A stretch of 64,000 nt of DNA from Bradyrhizobium tropiciagri (GTDB lineage Bacteria; Pseudomonadota; Alphaproteobacteria; Rhizobiales; Xanthobacteraceae): assembly GCF_018130545.1 (NCBI RefSeq), contig NZ_JAFCKF010000005.1, forward strand, positions 1 through 64,000, in the 5' to 3' direction. A program made the position numbers and the translations under genes. Position 1 is the stretch's first letter, and the number at the start of each line of letters is the position of its first letter. Shown piece by piece: positions 7,204-16,973 of the stretch. The notes beneath the pieces were generated by a model. The model searched no databases, had not been told where the DNA came from, and was given only the letters and a program-made list of their open reading frames with translations.

Positions 7204-7692
7204 TCATTTCACCCGCCTGAGCGCCGGGCGCTGGCCCTCGATCGAGGCCCGCACATGGGCGCGCGCGCGGGCGAGGCGGGACATCACCGTTCCGATCGGC
7301 ACGCCCTGGATGTCGGCGACCTCGCGGTAACTCATGCCTTCCAGCATCACCAGCAGCAGCACCGAGCGTTGCTCCTCGACCAGTGTCGACAGCGCGCGCT
7401 CGATGTCGCGTCCCTCCGCCTCGGTGCCGCTGGCATCGGCATTGTTGTCGAGCAGCGGCATCAAAGGCGGCCGGCGCGCCAGCGAGCGCCTGCGGTTCTT
7501 GTTCAGATTGGTCAGGATCGTATAGAGCCAGCTCCTGACGTCGCCGCCGAGAAACAGCCGCTCCGAGCGCAGCGCCCGCACCAGCGTGTCCTGCACCAGA
7601 TCGTCGGCGATGTCGGTGTCGCGCGTCAGCGCCCGCGCATAGCGGCGGAGCGCCGGAATCATGGCTTCGACACTTTGGCGAAACGCGGTCAT
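7204..7692 (-). CDS. RNA polymerase ECF sigma factor (162 aa)
   Basis: An extracytoplasmic-function sigma factor with region 2 (YARALTRDTDIADDLVQDTLVRALR, then FLGGDVRSWLYTILTNLNKNRRR) and region 4 (LSTLVEEQRSVLLLVMLEGMSYREVADIQGVPIGTVMSRLARAR), the promoter -10 and -35 readers. Length fits. The anti-sigma gene follows directly, a typical co-expressed pair that responds to an envelope signal sensed by the periplasmic domain. I could not recognise its own promoter motif upstream, so the regulon is unknown. It is not EcfG-like, since the partner is a membrane anti-sigma factor rather than NepR/PhyR. Confidence 0.95.
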   Translation of the reverse strand: MTAFRQSVEAMIPALRRYARALTRDTDIADDLVQDTLVRALRSERLFLGGDVRSWLYTILTNLNKNRRRSLARRPPLMPLLDNNADASGTEAEGRDIERALSTLVEEQRSVLLLVMLEGMSYREVADIQGVPIGTVMSRLARARAHVRASIEGQRPALRRVK

Positions 7693-7913
7693 GCATCCAG
7701 TCTTCGATGGTCTCGGCGATGGTTTGCCTTGTCCAGCATAACACCCTAACGGCGTGGCTATTCCGGTTGCATCGACCTGCGCGCAGAGCGCCTCAGCTGC
7801 GGCGGATTTGGGCTTGTCGCCAGCCGAAGCGCTGGTGTACCTCCGAGCCGGAATATTCGAGGCGTGGAAGCCTGTGGTGAGGCGCCCGACAGCTCAGGAC
7901 CAGCCGTTAGGGA

Positions 7914-8513
7914 ATGCCGGTGCCAACCATCTATTACATCCGCCACGGCGAGACCGCATGGAACGCCGAAGGCCGGCTTCAGGGTACGCAGGACGTCGCG
8001 CTGAACGAGCGCGGCCGCGCCCAGGCAGCGCATGCCGGGCGCATCCTTGGCGATCTCTTGGCGCGTGACGGCCGTGACAGGACGACGCTGCCGTTCGTCG
8101 CGAGCCCGCTGATCCGGGCACGCGCCACCATGGAGCTGGTGCGCGCCGAGCTTGGACTGCCGCCGGGCGACTACGCCCTCGACGCGCGGCTGCGCGAGAT
8201 CGGCTATGGCACGTGGGAGGGCTCGACCTTGGCGCAGGCGCAGGCCGCCGACCCCGTCGTCTATGCCCGCCGCCTGGCCGAGAAGTGGCAGGTCGCGCCG
8301 GAGGGCGGCGAAAGCTATGTCGAGGTGCAGGCGCGGATGACCGAGTGGTACCATTCGGTGACGTCGGACACTGTCGCCGTCGCCCATGGCGGCACAGCGA
8401 GGGCACTGATGGTGGCGCTCGGCTTCGAGACGCCGGCCTCGGCCGCCGAGCTTTATATCGAGCAGGGCGCGGTCTACGTGTTCGGCCCCGCGGGCCTGCA
8501 GAAATATAGTTAA
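7914..8513 (+). CDS. Histidine phosphatase family protein (phosphoglycerate-mutase-like)
   Basis: A 199-residue branch-1 histidine phosphatase. The catalytic RHG motif is in YIRHGETAWNAEGRLQG (about residues 6-22). The second Arg lies in VASPLIRARATMEL, the catalytic acid region in LREIGYGTWEG, and the second catalytic His in VAHGGTARALM. It may act as a small-molecule phosphatase (alpha-ribazole phosphatase or phosphoglycerate mutase homologue); the substrate cannot be told. It is immediately upstream of aroC on the same strand, 75 bases away, with no cobalamin genes near. Confidence 0.9.
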   Translation: MPVPTIYYIRHGETAWNAEGRLQGTQDVALNERGRAQAAHAGRILGDLLARDGRDRTTLPFVASPLIRARATMELVRAELGLPPGDYALDARLREIGYGTWEGSTLAQAQAADPVVYARRLAEKWQVAPEGGESYVEVQARMTEWYHSVTSDTVAVAHGGTARALMVALGFETPASAAELYIEQGAVYVFGPAGLQKYS

Positions 8514-8588
8514 AGCCACCGGCTATCCGCGTCCTCGGGGTCGTGAAACCCGTTTGACGCTGCCGACCCTGCGCGTTACGACACCGCC

Positions 8589-9677
8589 ATGTCCTTCAAT
8601 ACTTTCGGCCATATGTTCCGCGTCACGACCTTCGGCGAGAGCCATGGGGTCGCGATCGGCTGCGTGGTGGACGGCTGCCCGCCGATGATCCCTCTGACCG
8701 TGGAGGAGATCCAGCACGACCTCGACCGTCGCCGGCCCGGCCAGTCGCGCTTCACCACCCAGCGCCAGGAGCCGGATGCGGTGAAGATCCTGTCCGGCGT
8801 GATGGCGCATCCGGAAACCGGCGTGCAGGTCACGACCGGCACGCCGATCGCGCTGCTGATCGAGAACACCGATCAGCGCTCGAAGGATTATTCCGAGATC
8901 AAGGACAAGTTCCGCCCCGGCCACGCCGACTTCACCTATGAGGCGAAATACGGCCTGCGCGACTATCGCGGCGGCGGACGTTCCTCCGCGCGCGAGACCG
9001 CGACCCGCGTTGCGGCCGGCGCGATCGCGCGCAAGGTGCTGCCCGAGGTGAAGGTGCGCGGCGCGCTGGTGCAGATGGGCCCGCACAAGATCGACCGCGA
9101 GAAGTGGGACTGGGACGAGATCGCCAACAACCCGTTCTTCTGTCCCGACAAGGACAAGGCGGCGTTCTTCGAGACCTATCTCGACGGCATCAGGAAGAGC
9201 GGCTCCTCGATCGGTGCCGTGATTGAAGTCGTCGCCGAAGGTGTGCCGGCCGGGCTCGGCGCGCCGATCTATGCCAAGCTCGACAGCGATCTGGCATCCG
9301 CGATGATGAGCATCAACGCGGTCAAGGGCGTCGAGATCGGTGCCGGCTTCGGCGCCGCCGAGCTTACAGGCGAAGAGAACGCCGACGAGATGCGGACCGG
9401 CAACAACGGCACGCGCTTCCTGTCCAACCATGCCGGCGGCGTGCTCGGCGGCATCTCGACCGGCCAGCCGGTGGTGGTGCGCTTCGCGGTCAAGCCGACG
9501 TCCTCGATCCTGACCACGCGCCGCACCGTCGACCGCAAGGGCGCCGACACCGACATCCTGACCAAGGGCCGCCACGATCCCTGCGTCGGCATCCGCGCGG
9601 TGCCGGTCGGCGAGGCCATGATGGCCTGCGTGCTGGCGGATCATTTTCTGCGCGACCGCGGGCAGACCGGGCGCTGA
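8589..9677 (+). CDS. aroC: Chorismate synthase
   Basis: The last shikimate-pathway enzyme, converting EPSP to chorismate with reduced FMN. 362 aa, family length. The three signature blocks are present: [17 protein letters not shown] near the N-terminus, the central [24 protein letters not shown], and the C-terminal [10 protein letters not shown]...[26 protein letters not shown]. The strongest housekeeping marker in this part of the window. No clear ribosome site precedes the ATG, so translation may start on a weak site. Confidence 0.98.
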   Translation: MSFNTFGHMFRVTTFGESHGVAIGCVVDGCPPMIPLTVEEIQHDLDRRRPGQSRFTTQRQEPDAVKILSGVMAHPETGVQVTTGTPIALLIENTDQRSKDYSEIKDKFRPGHADFTYEAKYGLRDYRGGGRSSARETATRVAAGAIARKVLPEVKVRGALVQMGPHKIDREKWDWDEIANNPFFCPDKDKAAFFETYLDGIRKSGSSIGAVIEVVAEGVPAGLGAPIYAKLDSDLASAMMSINAVKGVEIGAGFGAAELTGEENADEMRTGNNGTRFLSNHAGGVLGGISTGQPVVVRFAVKPTSSILTTRRTVDRKGADTDILTKGRHDPCVGIRAVPVGEAMMACVLADHFLRDRGQTGR

Positions 9678-9719
9678 TCCCCTATATAATGGCGGTACCA
9701 GACCGCCTTGGGGACTGCC

Positions 9720-10913
9720 ATGAACGCGTCGGAGCTTCGGGATATCATCGCGTGGATGATCGGCGGCGCGCGATCGGCGCCGACCCCGTCGCAGATGATG
9801 GCGGAATGCTGCGAACGGCTGACGCGGGCCGGCCTGCCGCTGTGGCGCATCGGTGTCTTCGTGCGCACGCTGCATCCCGAGATCTATGGCCGGCATTTCT
9901 TGTGGAGGCCGGGTGCTGAGGTCGAGACCGGGACCGTCGATCACAACATCGAGGAGTCCCCGGAATTCGCCGTCAGCCCGCTGTCGATCGTCTTCAAGCA
10001 GGGCGTAGAGGTGCGTGCGCGGTTCGATGATCCCTCGAGCAAGCGCTTTCCGATCGTCGTGGACCTGCAGGCCGAGGGTGTCACCGACTACATCGCGGTA
10101 CCGCTGATCAACACCGACGGCCGCCCCAATGCATCGAGCTGGACCACCAAACAGCCGGGTGGCTTCACCGACGAGCAGCTCGATGCAATCCGCTCGATCA
10201 CCGTGCCGCTGGCGCGCTACATCGAGATCGTGACCCTGCGCCGCACCGCCTCGCTGCTACTTGATACTTACGTCGGCAACCGCGCCGGCGAGCGCATCAT
10301 GGGCGGCCAGATCAGGCGCGGCCATGCTGACACGATGGATGCCGCGATCTGGCTGTCGGACCTCCGCGGCTTCACCGCGCTGTCGGACCGCCTGCCGGCC
10401 GAGACCGTCGTGGAAATCCTCAACCTCTATTTCGACTGCCAGGTCACCGCGATCCGCGACCATGGCGGCGAGGTGCTCAAATTCATGGGCGACGGCCTGC
10501 TCGCGGTATTCCCGGTCGACGAATATCTCGGCGACGAGGTGCAAGTTTGCTCGCGGGTGCTGGATGCCGCGCGCGCCTCCCGCGCCGGGGTCGAGGCGCT
10601 GCAATTCCCCAATGGCGACGCGGTCGAGCGCTTCCGCTTCGGCGTCGCGCTGCATCTCGGCCGCGTGCTCTATGGCAATATCGGCGGCGGCAACCGGCTC
10701 GACTTCACCTGCATCGGTCCGGCGGTCAATCTCGCCGCGCGGCTTGAGAAGATCGCCGGCCGTCTCGGCCGCACCGTCGTCGCCTCCGAGCGCTTTGCCG
10801 GGATCCATGACGGAGGCTGGAGCGATCTCGGCGAGTTTCCGATCGCGGGATTTGCCAAGGCCGAACGGGTCTACGGCCTGTTCGACGAGGCGCCGGTCGC
10901 CGCTGCCAGCTAG
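9720..10913 (+). CDS. Adenylate/guanylate cyclase (class III) with N-terminal sensor region
   Basis: The C-terminal half (from about residue 205) is a class III nucleotide cyclase domain: WLSDLRGFTALSDRLPAETVVEILNLYF (first metal Asp in LSDLRGF), GGEVLKFMGDGLLAVFP (second metal Asp in MGDGLL), and RFGVALHLGRVLYGNIGGGNRLDFTCIGPAVNLAARLE, where N-x3-R is the transition-state pair. The N-terminal about 200 residues look like a soluble sensor; no membrane helix is seen. I start at ATG 9720 because GGGGA precedes it; a TTG at 9708 is possible. TATAAT at 9685-9690 may be its -10 box. It makes cAMP (or cGMP) in response to an unknown cytosolic cue. Confidence 0.9.
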   Translation: MNASELRDIIAWMIGGARSAPTPSQMMAECCERLTRAGLPLWRIGVFVRTLHPEIYGRHFLWRPGAEVETGTVDHNIEESPEFAVSPLSIVFKQGVEVRARFDDPSSKRFPIVVDLQAEGVTDYIAVPLINTDGRPNASSWTTKQPGGFTDEQLDAIRSITVPLARYIEIVTLRRTASLLLDTYVGNRAGERIMGGQIRRGHADTMDAAIWLSDLRGFTALSDRLPAETVVEILNLYFDCQVTAIRDHGGEVLKFMGDGLLAVFPVDEYLGDEVQVCSRVLDAARASRAGVEALQFPNGDAVERFRFGVALHLGRVLYGNIGGGNRLDFTCIGPAVNLAARLEKIAGRLGRTVVASERFAGIHDGGWSDLGEFPIAGFAKAERVYGLFDEAPVAAAS

Positions 10914-10925
10914 CATCGGTGCGAT

Positions 10926-11813
10926 GTGACTGACACGGACGCGCAGCACCGCAAGGGGATTGCACTGGTCGTTGCGGCCGCGGCTGCCTGGAGTACCGCG
11001 CCGTTCTTCACCCGGCTGCTGCATTTCGATTCCTGGACTATCCTGTTCTGGCGCGGACTGTTCGGCGGCGGCGCGATTGCGCTGTTCCTCCTCGCCACGC
11101 AAGGCCGGCGCGGCGTGCGCGATCTCGTCGCGATGCCGGCGAGCGGCTGGCTGGTGGCCGGCCTCTCGACGCTCGGCATGGTGACGTTCATTCCGGCGCT
11201 GCAACTGACCAGCGTCGCCAATGTCGCTATCCTGATCGCGATGCAGCCGTTTGCGGCGGCCGCGATCGCGCGGCTTTGGCTCGGCGAGCGGGCGCGGCCA
11301 GGCACGTTGCTGGCGAGCCTCGTCGCGCTCGCGGGTGTGGCCATCACGGTCAGCGGCGCGGAGGCTGTCACGGATTACCGGGGCATTGGCCTTGCCTGCG
11401 TGATGGTGCTGGCAATTTCGCTGATGACGGTGGTGATCCGGCGGCACAGGGGCACGCCGATGGTCGCGGCCGCGGCGCTCTCGAACTTCCTCGGCTGCGC
11501 GGTCAGCTTGCCGCTGGGGCTAGGCATCGGCGCGGTTAGCGGCACCGATCTCGGCGTGCTCGCGATGTTCGGGGCATGCCAGGTTGGCCTCGGGCTCACT
11601 CTGTTCACAGTCGGCTCCCGATTGCTGCCGTCCGCGCAGGCATCGCTGATCGCAACCCTCGAAACCCCGCTGATGCCGTTCTGGGTGTGGCTGGCGTTCG
11701 CCGAGGTGCCGTCGCTGCGCGCCCTGATCGGCGGTGCGCTGGTGATGGGGGCGGTTGTCGCCGACATTGCGCTGAGCCAGCGGGCGCAACTCGTGCGGCC
11801 GGCGGAGCGGTGA
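10926..11813 (+). CDS. EamA/DMT-family transporter
   Basis: A 295-residue inner-membrane protein with about ten hydrophobic helices in two EamA halves (starts AAAAWSTAPFFTRLL and ACVMVLAISLMTVVIRR; the second half ends ETPLMPFWVWLAFAEVPSLRALIGGALVMGAVV, the family's P-x-W repeat end). Such drug/metabolite transporters usually export amino acids or small metabolites. The start is GTG at 10926, 12 bases after the cyclase stop, so the two genes are probably one transcript. Substrate unknown. Confidence 0.88.
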   Translation: MTDTDAQHRKGIALVVAAAAAWSTAPFFTRLLHFDSWTILFWRGLFGGGAIALFLLATQGRRGVRDLVAMPASGWLVAGLSTLGMVTFIPALQLTSVANVAILIAMQPFAAAAIARLWLGERARPGTLLASLVALAGVAITVSGAEAVTDYRGIGLACVMVLAISLMTVVIRRHRGTPMVAAAALSNFLGCAVSLPLGLGIGAVSGTDLGVLAMFGACQVGLGLTLFTVGSRLLPSAQASLIATLETPLMPFWVWLAFAEVPSLRALIGGALVMGAVVADIALSQRAQLVRPAER

Positions 11814-11820
11814 AGGCCGG

Positions 11821-12585
11821 CTAGCCGCCGCGGGCGTAAGACTGCTTCAGGCCGAAGGTCAGGATCGACAGCGTGATCCACAGCCGCAGCATCGCGAAGC
11901 CAAAGATGAAGACGACGTAGATCACGCTCTTGAAGGGTTGGCTCGTCGTCGACGTCTGCCAGAACTGCCAGATCGCATTGCGAACGAGGTCCTGCCCGTA
12001 GCCGAGCACGATATTGACGGTGCCGAGCGCGAGCACCGCGGCGCCAAGCCAGAGCGCGTGGCGCCCAAAGTCCTTGACGGCGGCAAACAGCGCGACGCGG
12101 CCGTCATTGCCTTCCGCGTTGACGATGATCAGCAGCACCAGCGCTGCGATCGTCGCACTCCAGAACCGGCCGAGATGGGTGCCCTGATCGAAGGCCATGC
12201 CGTCGAGGCCCCACAGCAAATGCGGTGCGAACGACGTGAAGCCGATCGCGGCGGTCCCGAGTGTTGCCGCGATCATCACGAGCGCGATCCGCCACAGGAT
12301 CGACACCGACAGTCGGGTCTGCTCGGCCAGCGTCAGTTCGCCGAGCGATGATTGGCCTCCGGCGGCCTGGATCGAGTCCCGTGCGGTCGCGAAAAAGGCG
12401 AGCAGCACGCAGATGTCGGCCAGCACCAGCGTGGGCAGGATCAGGCCGGGCTTGCCGTAGCCGACGATCCGCAGCGCCGCCGCCATGACGAGCCAGGGCA
12501 GAGCGGGCAATGGGCGAAACGGCCCGAACGAGGTTTCCGGGCGGGTCTTCCGCAGTGAAAGCTGTTGGCGCAGTGCGACGGTCAT
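11821..12585 (-). CDS. Multi-pass membrane protein of unknown function (254 aa)
   Basis: About six hydrophobic segments are visible, for example LPTLVLADICVLLAFFATA, ILWRIALVMIAATLGTAAIG, FWSATIAALVLLIIVNA, ALWLGAAVLALGTVNIVLGY and VIYVVFIFGFAMLRLWITLSIL, with short charged loops. No motif identifies a transporter or enzyme family. It is convergent with the EamA gene (7 bases apart), and its ATG faces the clpS stop 93 bases away on the same strand. Probably a conserved inner-membrane protein. Confidence 0.7.
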   Translation of the reverse strand: MTVALRQQLSLRKTRPETSFGPFRPLPALPWLVMAAALRIVGYGKPGLILPTLVLADICVLLAFFATARDSIQAAGGQSSLGELTLAEQTRLSVSILWRIALVMIAATLGTAAIGFTSFAPHLLWGLDGMAFDQGTHLGRFWSATIAALVLLIIVNAEGNDGRVALFAAVKDFGRHALWLGAAVLALGTVNIVLGYGQDLVRNAIWQFWQTSTTSQPFKSVIYVVFIFGFAMLRLWITLSILTFGLKQSYARGG

Positions 12586-12678
12586 GCCGCGTTGGTGCCA
12601 TGCGATCCCTCAAGCAGGCGTGGCTGCGATCGATAAAATGCGCGGCAAGGCCTGCGGCAAACTGGCGCTGGCGCCGCG

Positions 12679-12984
12679 CTATTCCTCGGGCTCGGTGGTG
12701 AACAGCAACGGGTAGCCCTTGGCGCGGCCGGCGTCGGTGGCGCGCGTCGCCTTGGTCTCGGCGACATCCCTGGTGAACACCGCGACCACGCAGACGCCGC
12801 GCTGGTGTGCGGTCAGCATCACCTTGTAGGCCTGGTCGTCGGTCATGCGGAATTCACCCTTCAGCACCGTGACGACGAACTCGCGCGGCGTGTAGTCGTC
12901 GTTGATCAAGATCACCTTGTGCAGGCGTGGCCGCTCGACCTTGGTCTTGGTTCGGGTTTTCGGCTTGACGACAGTATCTGGCAT
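12679..12984 (-). CDS. clpS: ATP-dependent Clp protease adaptor ClpS
   Basis: A 101-residue adaptor that binds ClpA and presents N-degron substrates to ClpAP. The conserved core is HKVILINDDYTPREFVVTVLKGEF (N-D-D-Y/F-T substrate pocket), followed by AYKVMLTAHQRGVCVVAVFTRDVAETKA, with the usual unstructured basic N-terminus (KPKTRTKTKVERPR). Upstream of the ATG at 12982-12984 the frame stays open for a long way, but that part is antisense to the vWA gene and is not coding. Confidence 0.96.
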   Translation of the reverse strand: MPDTVVKPKTRTKTKVERPRLHKVILINDDYTPREFVVTVLKGEFRMTDDQAYKVMLTAHQRGVCVVAVFTRDVAETKATRATDAGRAKGYPLLFTTEPEE

Positions 12985-13212
12985 CGCACTCCCTCGCGAT
13001 TGCCCCGTAAGACTACCGTCTTCCGGCAGCTGTTGGAACCGTTCGAATTGCACGGCGTCATTGCGGCAACGGCACGGCGCGTGTTGCCGCATTCGCGGCA
13101 AGTCACGTCGAACTTGCGAACGCCTAACTCGAATGTGAAGGACAGATGATATCAGCGCTTTGCGCCGCCTGATTTGCGTGTCACCATGACGTGACACGAC
13201 GGGAGGGCCGCA

Positions 13213-14061
13213 ATGCGCTGGTATGTCTCGATCGGAGCGGTGCTTGTCGCGGGCATGCTGGCCAGCGGCGATGTAGCCGGTGTTGCCGCGCCCGGCCCTG
13301 GACCACAGACCGGCCGGCTGGCTGAAAAGGAATCCACGCCGAGCGTCGACATCGAGTTGATCATTGCGGTCGACGTCTCCTATTCGATGGACATGGACGA
13401 GCTCGCGATCCAGCGCGAAGGCTATGCGCAAGCGATCGTTTCCAAGGATTTCCTGCAAGCGCTGAAGGCCGGCCCGAACGGCAAGATCTCGATCACCTAT
13501 TTCGAATGGGCCGCCTCCAACGACCAGAAGGTCATCATTCCCTGGCGGGTGATCGACGGTCCTGAATCCGCCGATGCGGTCTCTGCCGAGATCATGAAGA
13601 CGCCGGTGCGGCGCGCCTCGCGGACCTCGATCTCCGGGGCGATCTATTTTGCGATCCCGATGTTCGACGAGAATCCGCATCGCGGCCTGCGCCGCGTGAT
13701 CGATATTTCCGGCGACGGACCCAACAACAACGGCGCACCGATCACGCCCGCGCGCGATGCAGCGCTCGACAAGGGCATCGTCATCAACGGTCTGCCGATC
13801 ATGGTGAAGGAGCCGTCCTACTCGACGATGGATATCGAAAATCTCGACTACTATTATGAGGACTGCGTGATCGGTGGACCCGGCTCCTTTGTGGTCACGA
13901 TCAAGGATCGCGAGAAGTTCAAGGAGGCGATCCGCACCAAGCTGTTGCTCGAGGTCGCCGGCCGCACCCCCGAGCGTCCCGTTGTGCGGACCGCCGAGAA
14001 GGAGCCGCGGGTCAGTTGCATGATCGGCGAGAAGATCTGGCAGGACCGCTGGGGGCGGTGA
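13213..14061 (+). CDS. Secreted DUF1194 / von Willebrand A-like protein (282 aa)
   Basis: An N-terminal signal peptide (WYVSIGAVLVAGMLASGDVAGVAA) indicates export to the periplasm. The body begins with IELIIAVDVSYSMDMDE, a MIDAS-type D-x-S-x-S metal site, and goes on through SITYFEWAASNDQKVIIPW, SRTSISGAIYFA and VIDISGDGPNNNG, the order of a vWA fold in the DUF1194 group. Function in this group is unknown; binding of a protein partner through the metal site is likely. ATG at 13213 follows GGAGG. It is divergent from clpS. Confidence 0.88.
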   Translation: MRWYVSIGAVLVAGMLASGDVAGVAAPGPGPQTGRLAEKESTPSVDIELIIAVDVSYSMDMDELAIQREGYAQAIVSKDFLQALKAGPNGKISITYFEWAASNDQKVIIPWRVIDGPESADAVSAEIMKTPVRRASRTSISGAIYFAIPMFDENPHRGLRRVIDISGDGPNNNGAPITPARDAALDKGIVINGLPIMVKEPSYSTMDIENLDYYYEDCVIGGPGSFVVTIKDREKFKEAIRTKLLLEVAGRTPERPVVRTAEKEPRVSCMIGEKIWQDRWGR

Positions 14062-14071
14062 GGATCGCGGG

Positions 14072-14914
14072 TTACGTTTCGCTACCCGCCCTACAAATCT
14101 CCCGAAGCTCTTCCTCCAGTGCGCGCAGCACTTGCAACGCACCAGTATGCTCTGCAGCTCCGATCTTCCGCCAGACTTCGGCAACGCGCCCGGTGAGCTC
14201 GCGCACCGTCACCGGAAAATTCGCCGCCTGCGCCAGCGCGCCTTTCTCGTTGATCAGATACTGCCCGTTCAGCGCAAACAGCACCTGTGCGATGCAGGCC
14301 AGCGCGCGGTAGGCGCAGCCGGCGATATGCGTGCTATCGCCGCGCGGCACGGCAAGCTCGGCATTCTCGATACTGAACAGGATTTCCCATTGAAAGCGCC
14401 AAACGAGAGCGTCGCGCAGCGCGGGCGGATAGGGAGCAGTCTTCTCCTTCAGCGCTGCGACGAGGCTGCCGGGATCATGCAGGACGCGGCACAGCGCGAC
14501 CTCGCCCATCCAGATCGCCGAGCAGAAGCCATGCGGATGGCCCGGCTGGTAGTGCATGCTGACGTCACCGTTCCGGCAGGCATCGATGCCACCAGTGACC
14601 TGATCGATGCTGCGGTAGAGCAGGTCGACCTTGTGGCCGCCGATCGCAAGCCAGGCGCCGCCGACGATCCATGGTCCCCATTCGCCGGCCGGCGTCACAT
14701 GCGCGGCAGCGGGATCGTCGACCAGGCCCGCGACCGCCGCGCGCAGGCGATCGATATCGAGAGCAGCGCCATCCCGGTAGTAGAGACCGAGATCGTAGTC
14801 CGAAGCCTCATGCGCGGTGCCGCGCGCCCGCGAGCCGCCGAGCACGATGGCGGCGACGCCCGGCACGGCGGCGAGGACGGGAATGGTGCGCGCGAGTAGT
14901 GGATCGTGGGACAT
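14072..14914 (-). CDS. Nucleotidyltransferase-fold protein with DUF4037-like C-terminal part
   Basis: The N-terminal 100 residues carry the minimal nucleotidyltransferase signature: LGGSRARGTAHEASDYDLGLYY (GS-x9-12-DxD), with a third carboxylate later in HKVDLLY. The C-terminal half is helical (YRALACIAQVLFALNGQYLINEKGALAQA), as in proteins related to aminoglycoside nucleotidyltransferases and DUF4037. It probably transfers a nucleotide onto a small molecule or protein. It is convergent with the vWA gene, 10 bases apart. Confidence 0.8.
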   Translation of the reverse strand: MSHDPLLARTIPVLAAVPGVAAIVLGGSRARGTAHEASDYDLGLYYRDGAALDIDRLRAAVAGLVDDPAAAHVTPAGEWGPWIVGGAWLAIGGHKVDLLYRSIDQVTGGIDACRNGDVSMHYQPGHPHGFCSAIWMGEVALCRVLHDPGSLVAALKEKTAPYPPALRDALVWRFQWEILFSIENAELAVPRGDSTHIAGCAYRALACIAQVLFALNGQYLINEKGALAQAANFPVTVRELTGRVAEVWRKIGAAEHTGALQVLRALEEELREICRAGSET

Positions 14915-14968
14915 GCAGGAGCGAACTATAGCGAGATCACCAAGCGCTGCGATAGTCGCAGCGTCGTC

Positions 14969-16210
14969 TCAGCGCGTAAACCGCGCCACCAGCTCGACAT
15001 GCGGCGTGTGGCGGAACTGATCGACCGGGGTGACTCTGGCGAGCTTGTAGCCACCGTCGATCAGGATTTTCGCGTCGCGGGCAAACGTCGCAGCGTTGCA
15101 GGACACCGCGACGACTACGGGCACCTTGCTCGCTGCGAGCTGGGTGACCTGCGCCTGCGCACCCTGCCGCGGCGGATCGAACACGACGGCGTCATAGTCG
15201 CGCAATTCCTGCGGCATCAGCGGGCGGCGGAACAGGTCGCGCGCCTCGGCATTCAGCGGCTTCAGCCCCGGCGTCGTCTGCGCGGCCTTCTGCAGCGCCG
15301 TGATCGCACCGGCATCGCTGTCGAAGGCCGTGACCCGCGCCTTTTCCGCGAGGCGCAGTGCGAACGGGCCGACGCCGCAAAACAGGTCGGCGATGTGCTT
15401 GGCGCGTCCGCACTGCTCGCGTACCAGCGCGGCGAGCGTCTCCTCGCCCTTGACGGTCGCCTGCAGGAACGAGCCCGGCGGCAGCACGACCTTCGCCTTG
15501 CCGATCGCAATCTCGGGAGAGCCGCGCTGCAGCACCAGCTCGCCGTGCCGGGTCAGCCGCGCCAGCCGGTGCTTCTCGGCGACGCGCGACAAGGTGGTGA
15601 TCAGGCTGGTCGGCAGGGAGCCTGAGCCGCGTACATCGATGTCGAGGCCGTTGAGAGTCGCCGTCACCTGGATGTCGAGCGGCTTGCCGATCGAGATCAG
15701 CGGTTCGGCGACCGCCCAGGCGGCCTCGAGCGCACCATTGAGCGCCGGATCGAGGATCGGACAGCGATCGACCGGGATGATGTCGTGCGAACCGGCAGCG
15801 GCGAAGCCGACCTTGAGGACCTCATGGGTGCCCATGCGTCCGTGCAGCGTGATGCGGCGACGGCCCGCGCCATGGGCGTCGAGCAGCGGCGCGACCTCGG
15901 CTTCGATCCTGGCCTGCGCCAGCGTTTCCACGACAATGTTGCGCTTCCAGGCGTGGTAAGGCGCGTCGGCCCAATGCTGGATCGCACAGCCGCCGCAGAT
16001 GCCGAAATGCGGGCAGAACGGCGCGATGCGCTCGGGGCTCTGCTGCGTGATCCGCAGCAGCCGCCGTCGGTCGGGATGATTGCCGGGGACGTCCTCGACC
16101 TCGACGGTTTCGCCGGCCAGCGTGTAGGGCACGAAGATCGACTGCGTGCCGTCGATCGCGACGCCGTCGCCGCGGTGACCGACATGGTCGATGGTCACGA
16201 GCTCAGCCAC
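14969..16210 (-). CDS. Class I SAM-dependent RNA uridine C5-methyltransferase (RlmD/TrmA family)
   Basis: A TRAM domain starts the protein ([37 protein letters not shown]), then an iron-sulfur cysteine cluster ([15 protein letters not shown]), the SAM motif [15 protein letters not shown], and the catalytic block [13 protein letters not shown]...[14 protein letters not shown] with the S-C-N nucleophile cysteine. It makes m5U in rRNA or tRNA. I start at GTG 16208-16210, which overlaps the tlyA stop by eight bases, a sign of translational coupling. The frame continues upstream but lacks TRAM homology. Which RNA position it modifies cannot be read. Confidence 0.93.
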   Translation of the reverse strand: MAELVTIDHVGHRGDGVAIDGTQSIFVPYTLAGETVEVEDVPGNHPDRRRLLRITQQSPERIAPFCPHFGICGGCAIQHWADAPYHAWKRNIVVETLAQARIEAEVAPLLDAHGAGRRRITLHGRMGTHEVLKVGFAAAGSHDIIPVDRCPILDPALNGALEAAWAVAEPLISIGKPLDIQVTATLNGLDIDVRGSGSLPTSLITTLSRVAEKHRLARLTRHGELVLQRGSPEIAIGKAKVVLPPGSFLQATVKGEETLAALVREQCGRAKHIADLFCGVGPFALRLAEKARVTAFDSDAGAITALQKAAQTTPGLKPLNAEARDLFRRPLMPQELRDYDAVVFDPPRQGAQAQVTQLAASKVPVVVAVSCNAATFARDAKILIDGGYKLARVTPVDQFRHTPHVELVARFTR

Positions 16211-16973
16211 GGCGGGCGCCGAGGAAGAATTCGATATTGCCGTCGCCGCCCGTGATCGACGACGGGAACACCTGAATGTTGGTGCACCCCTGCAAGGCGG
16301 CAAAGGCGGCGATGTCGTCGCAGATCTCCTGATGCACCATCGCGTTGCGGATGACGCCGCGCTTGGAGTGTTTGCGGGCCGCCTCGAATTGCGGCTTGAT
16401 CAGCGCCAGCAGATGCATCGGTGCGGCCGCCAGCGACAGCGCCACCGGCAGCACCAGCTTCAGCGAGATGAAGCTGACATCGATCACCACGACATCGGGC
16501 CGCGCCGGCAGGCGCTTGCCCTCGTAATTCCTGATGTCGGTCTCCTCCATGGAGACGATCTTCGGATGGCCGTGTAGCGAGGGATGCAGCTGGCCGTGGC
16601 CGACATCGATGGCGAAGACGAGGCTCGCGCCATTGGCGAGCAGTACCTCGGTGAAGCCGCCCGTCGAGGCGCCGACATCGAGGCAGACATGGCCCTCGAC
16701 CTCGATCGGATAATGTTCGAGCGCGCCGGCAAGCTTGACGCCGCCGCGCGAGACGTAGGGATGCGCGGGCTCGGCCGTGAGCTCGGCGCCAGGCGCGACG
16801 ATCTCGGACGCTTTCGAAATCTGCTTGCCGTCGGCGGTGACAAGGCCGGCGTCGATAGCCGCGCGCGCCCGCGCCCGGCTTTCGAACAGGCCGCGTTCGA
16901 CCAGCAGCACGTCGATGCGCTTGCCGGCCGATGCATTGTTGTCGTTGTCGCCCGCCTTGGTCACGTTGGTCAC
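16203..16973 (-). CDS. tlyA: TlyA-family rRNA 2'-O-methyltransferase / hemolysin-like protein
   Basis: 256 aa. An N-terminal S4 RNA-binding domain ([26 protein letters not shown]...[12 protein letters not shown]) is followed by an FtsJ-like methyltransferase domain with the SAM motif [20 protein letters not shown] and K-D-K-E-type residues. Homologues 2'-O-methylate 16S and 23S rRNA cytidines. Start is GTG at 16971-16973, overlapping the previous gene's stop in a four-base GTGA arrangement. It is the middle gene of a minus-strand operon: deoxyribosyltransferase, tlyA, RNA methyltransferase. Confidence 0.93.
   Translation of the reverse strand: MTNVTKAGDNDNNASAGKRIDVLLVERGLFESRARARAAIDAGLVTADGKQISKASEIVAPGAELTAEPAHPYVSRGGVKLAGALEHYPIEVEGHVCLDVGASTGGFTEVLLANGASLVFAIDVGHGQLHPSLHGHPKIVSMEETDIRNYEGKRLPARPDVVVIDVSFISLKLVLPVALSLAAAPMHLLALIKPQFEAARKHSKRGVIRNAMVHQEICDDIAAFAALQGCTNIQVFPSSITGGDGNIEFFLGARRG

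Noticed and set aside
8523-9944. Long minus-strand frame opposite aroC
   Set aside because: Arg/His/Gly-rich low-information translation typical of antisense in GC-rich DNA; aroC on the other strand is certain.
12985-14184. 400-codon N-terminal extension of clpS on the minus strand
   Set aside because: It is antisense to the well-supported vWA-like gene, has no domain and makes ClpS five times its normal length; the real start is the ATG at 12984.
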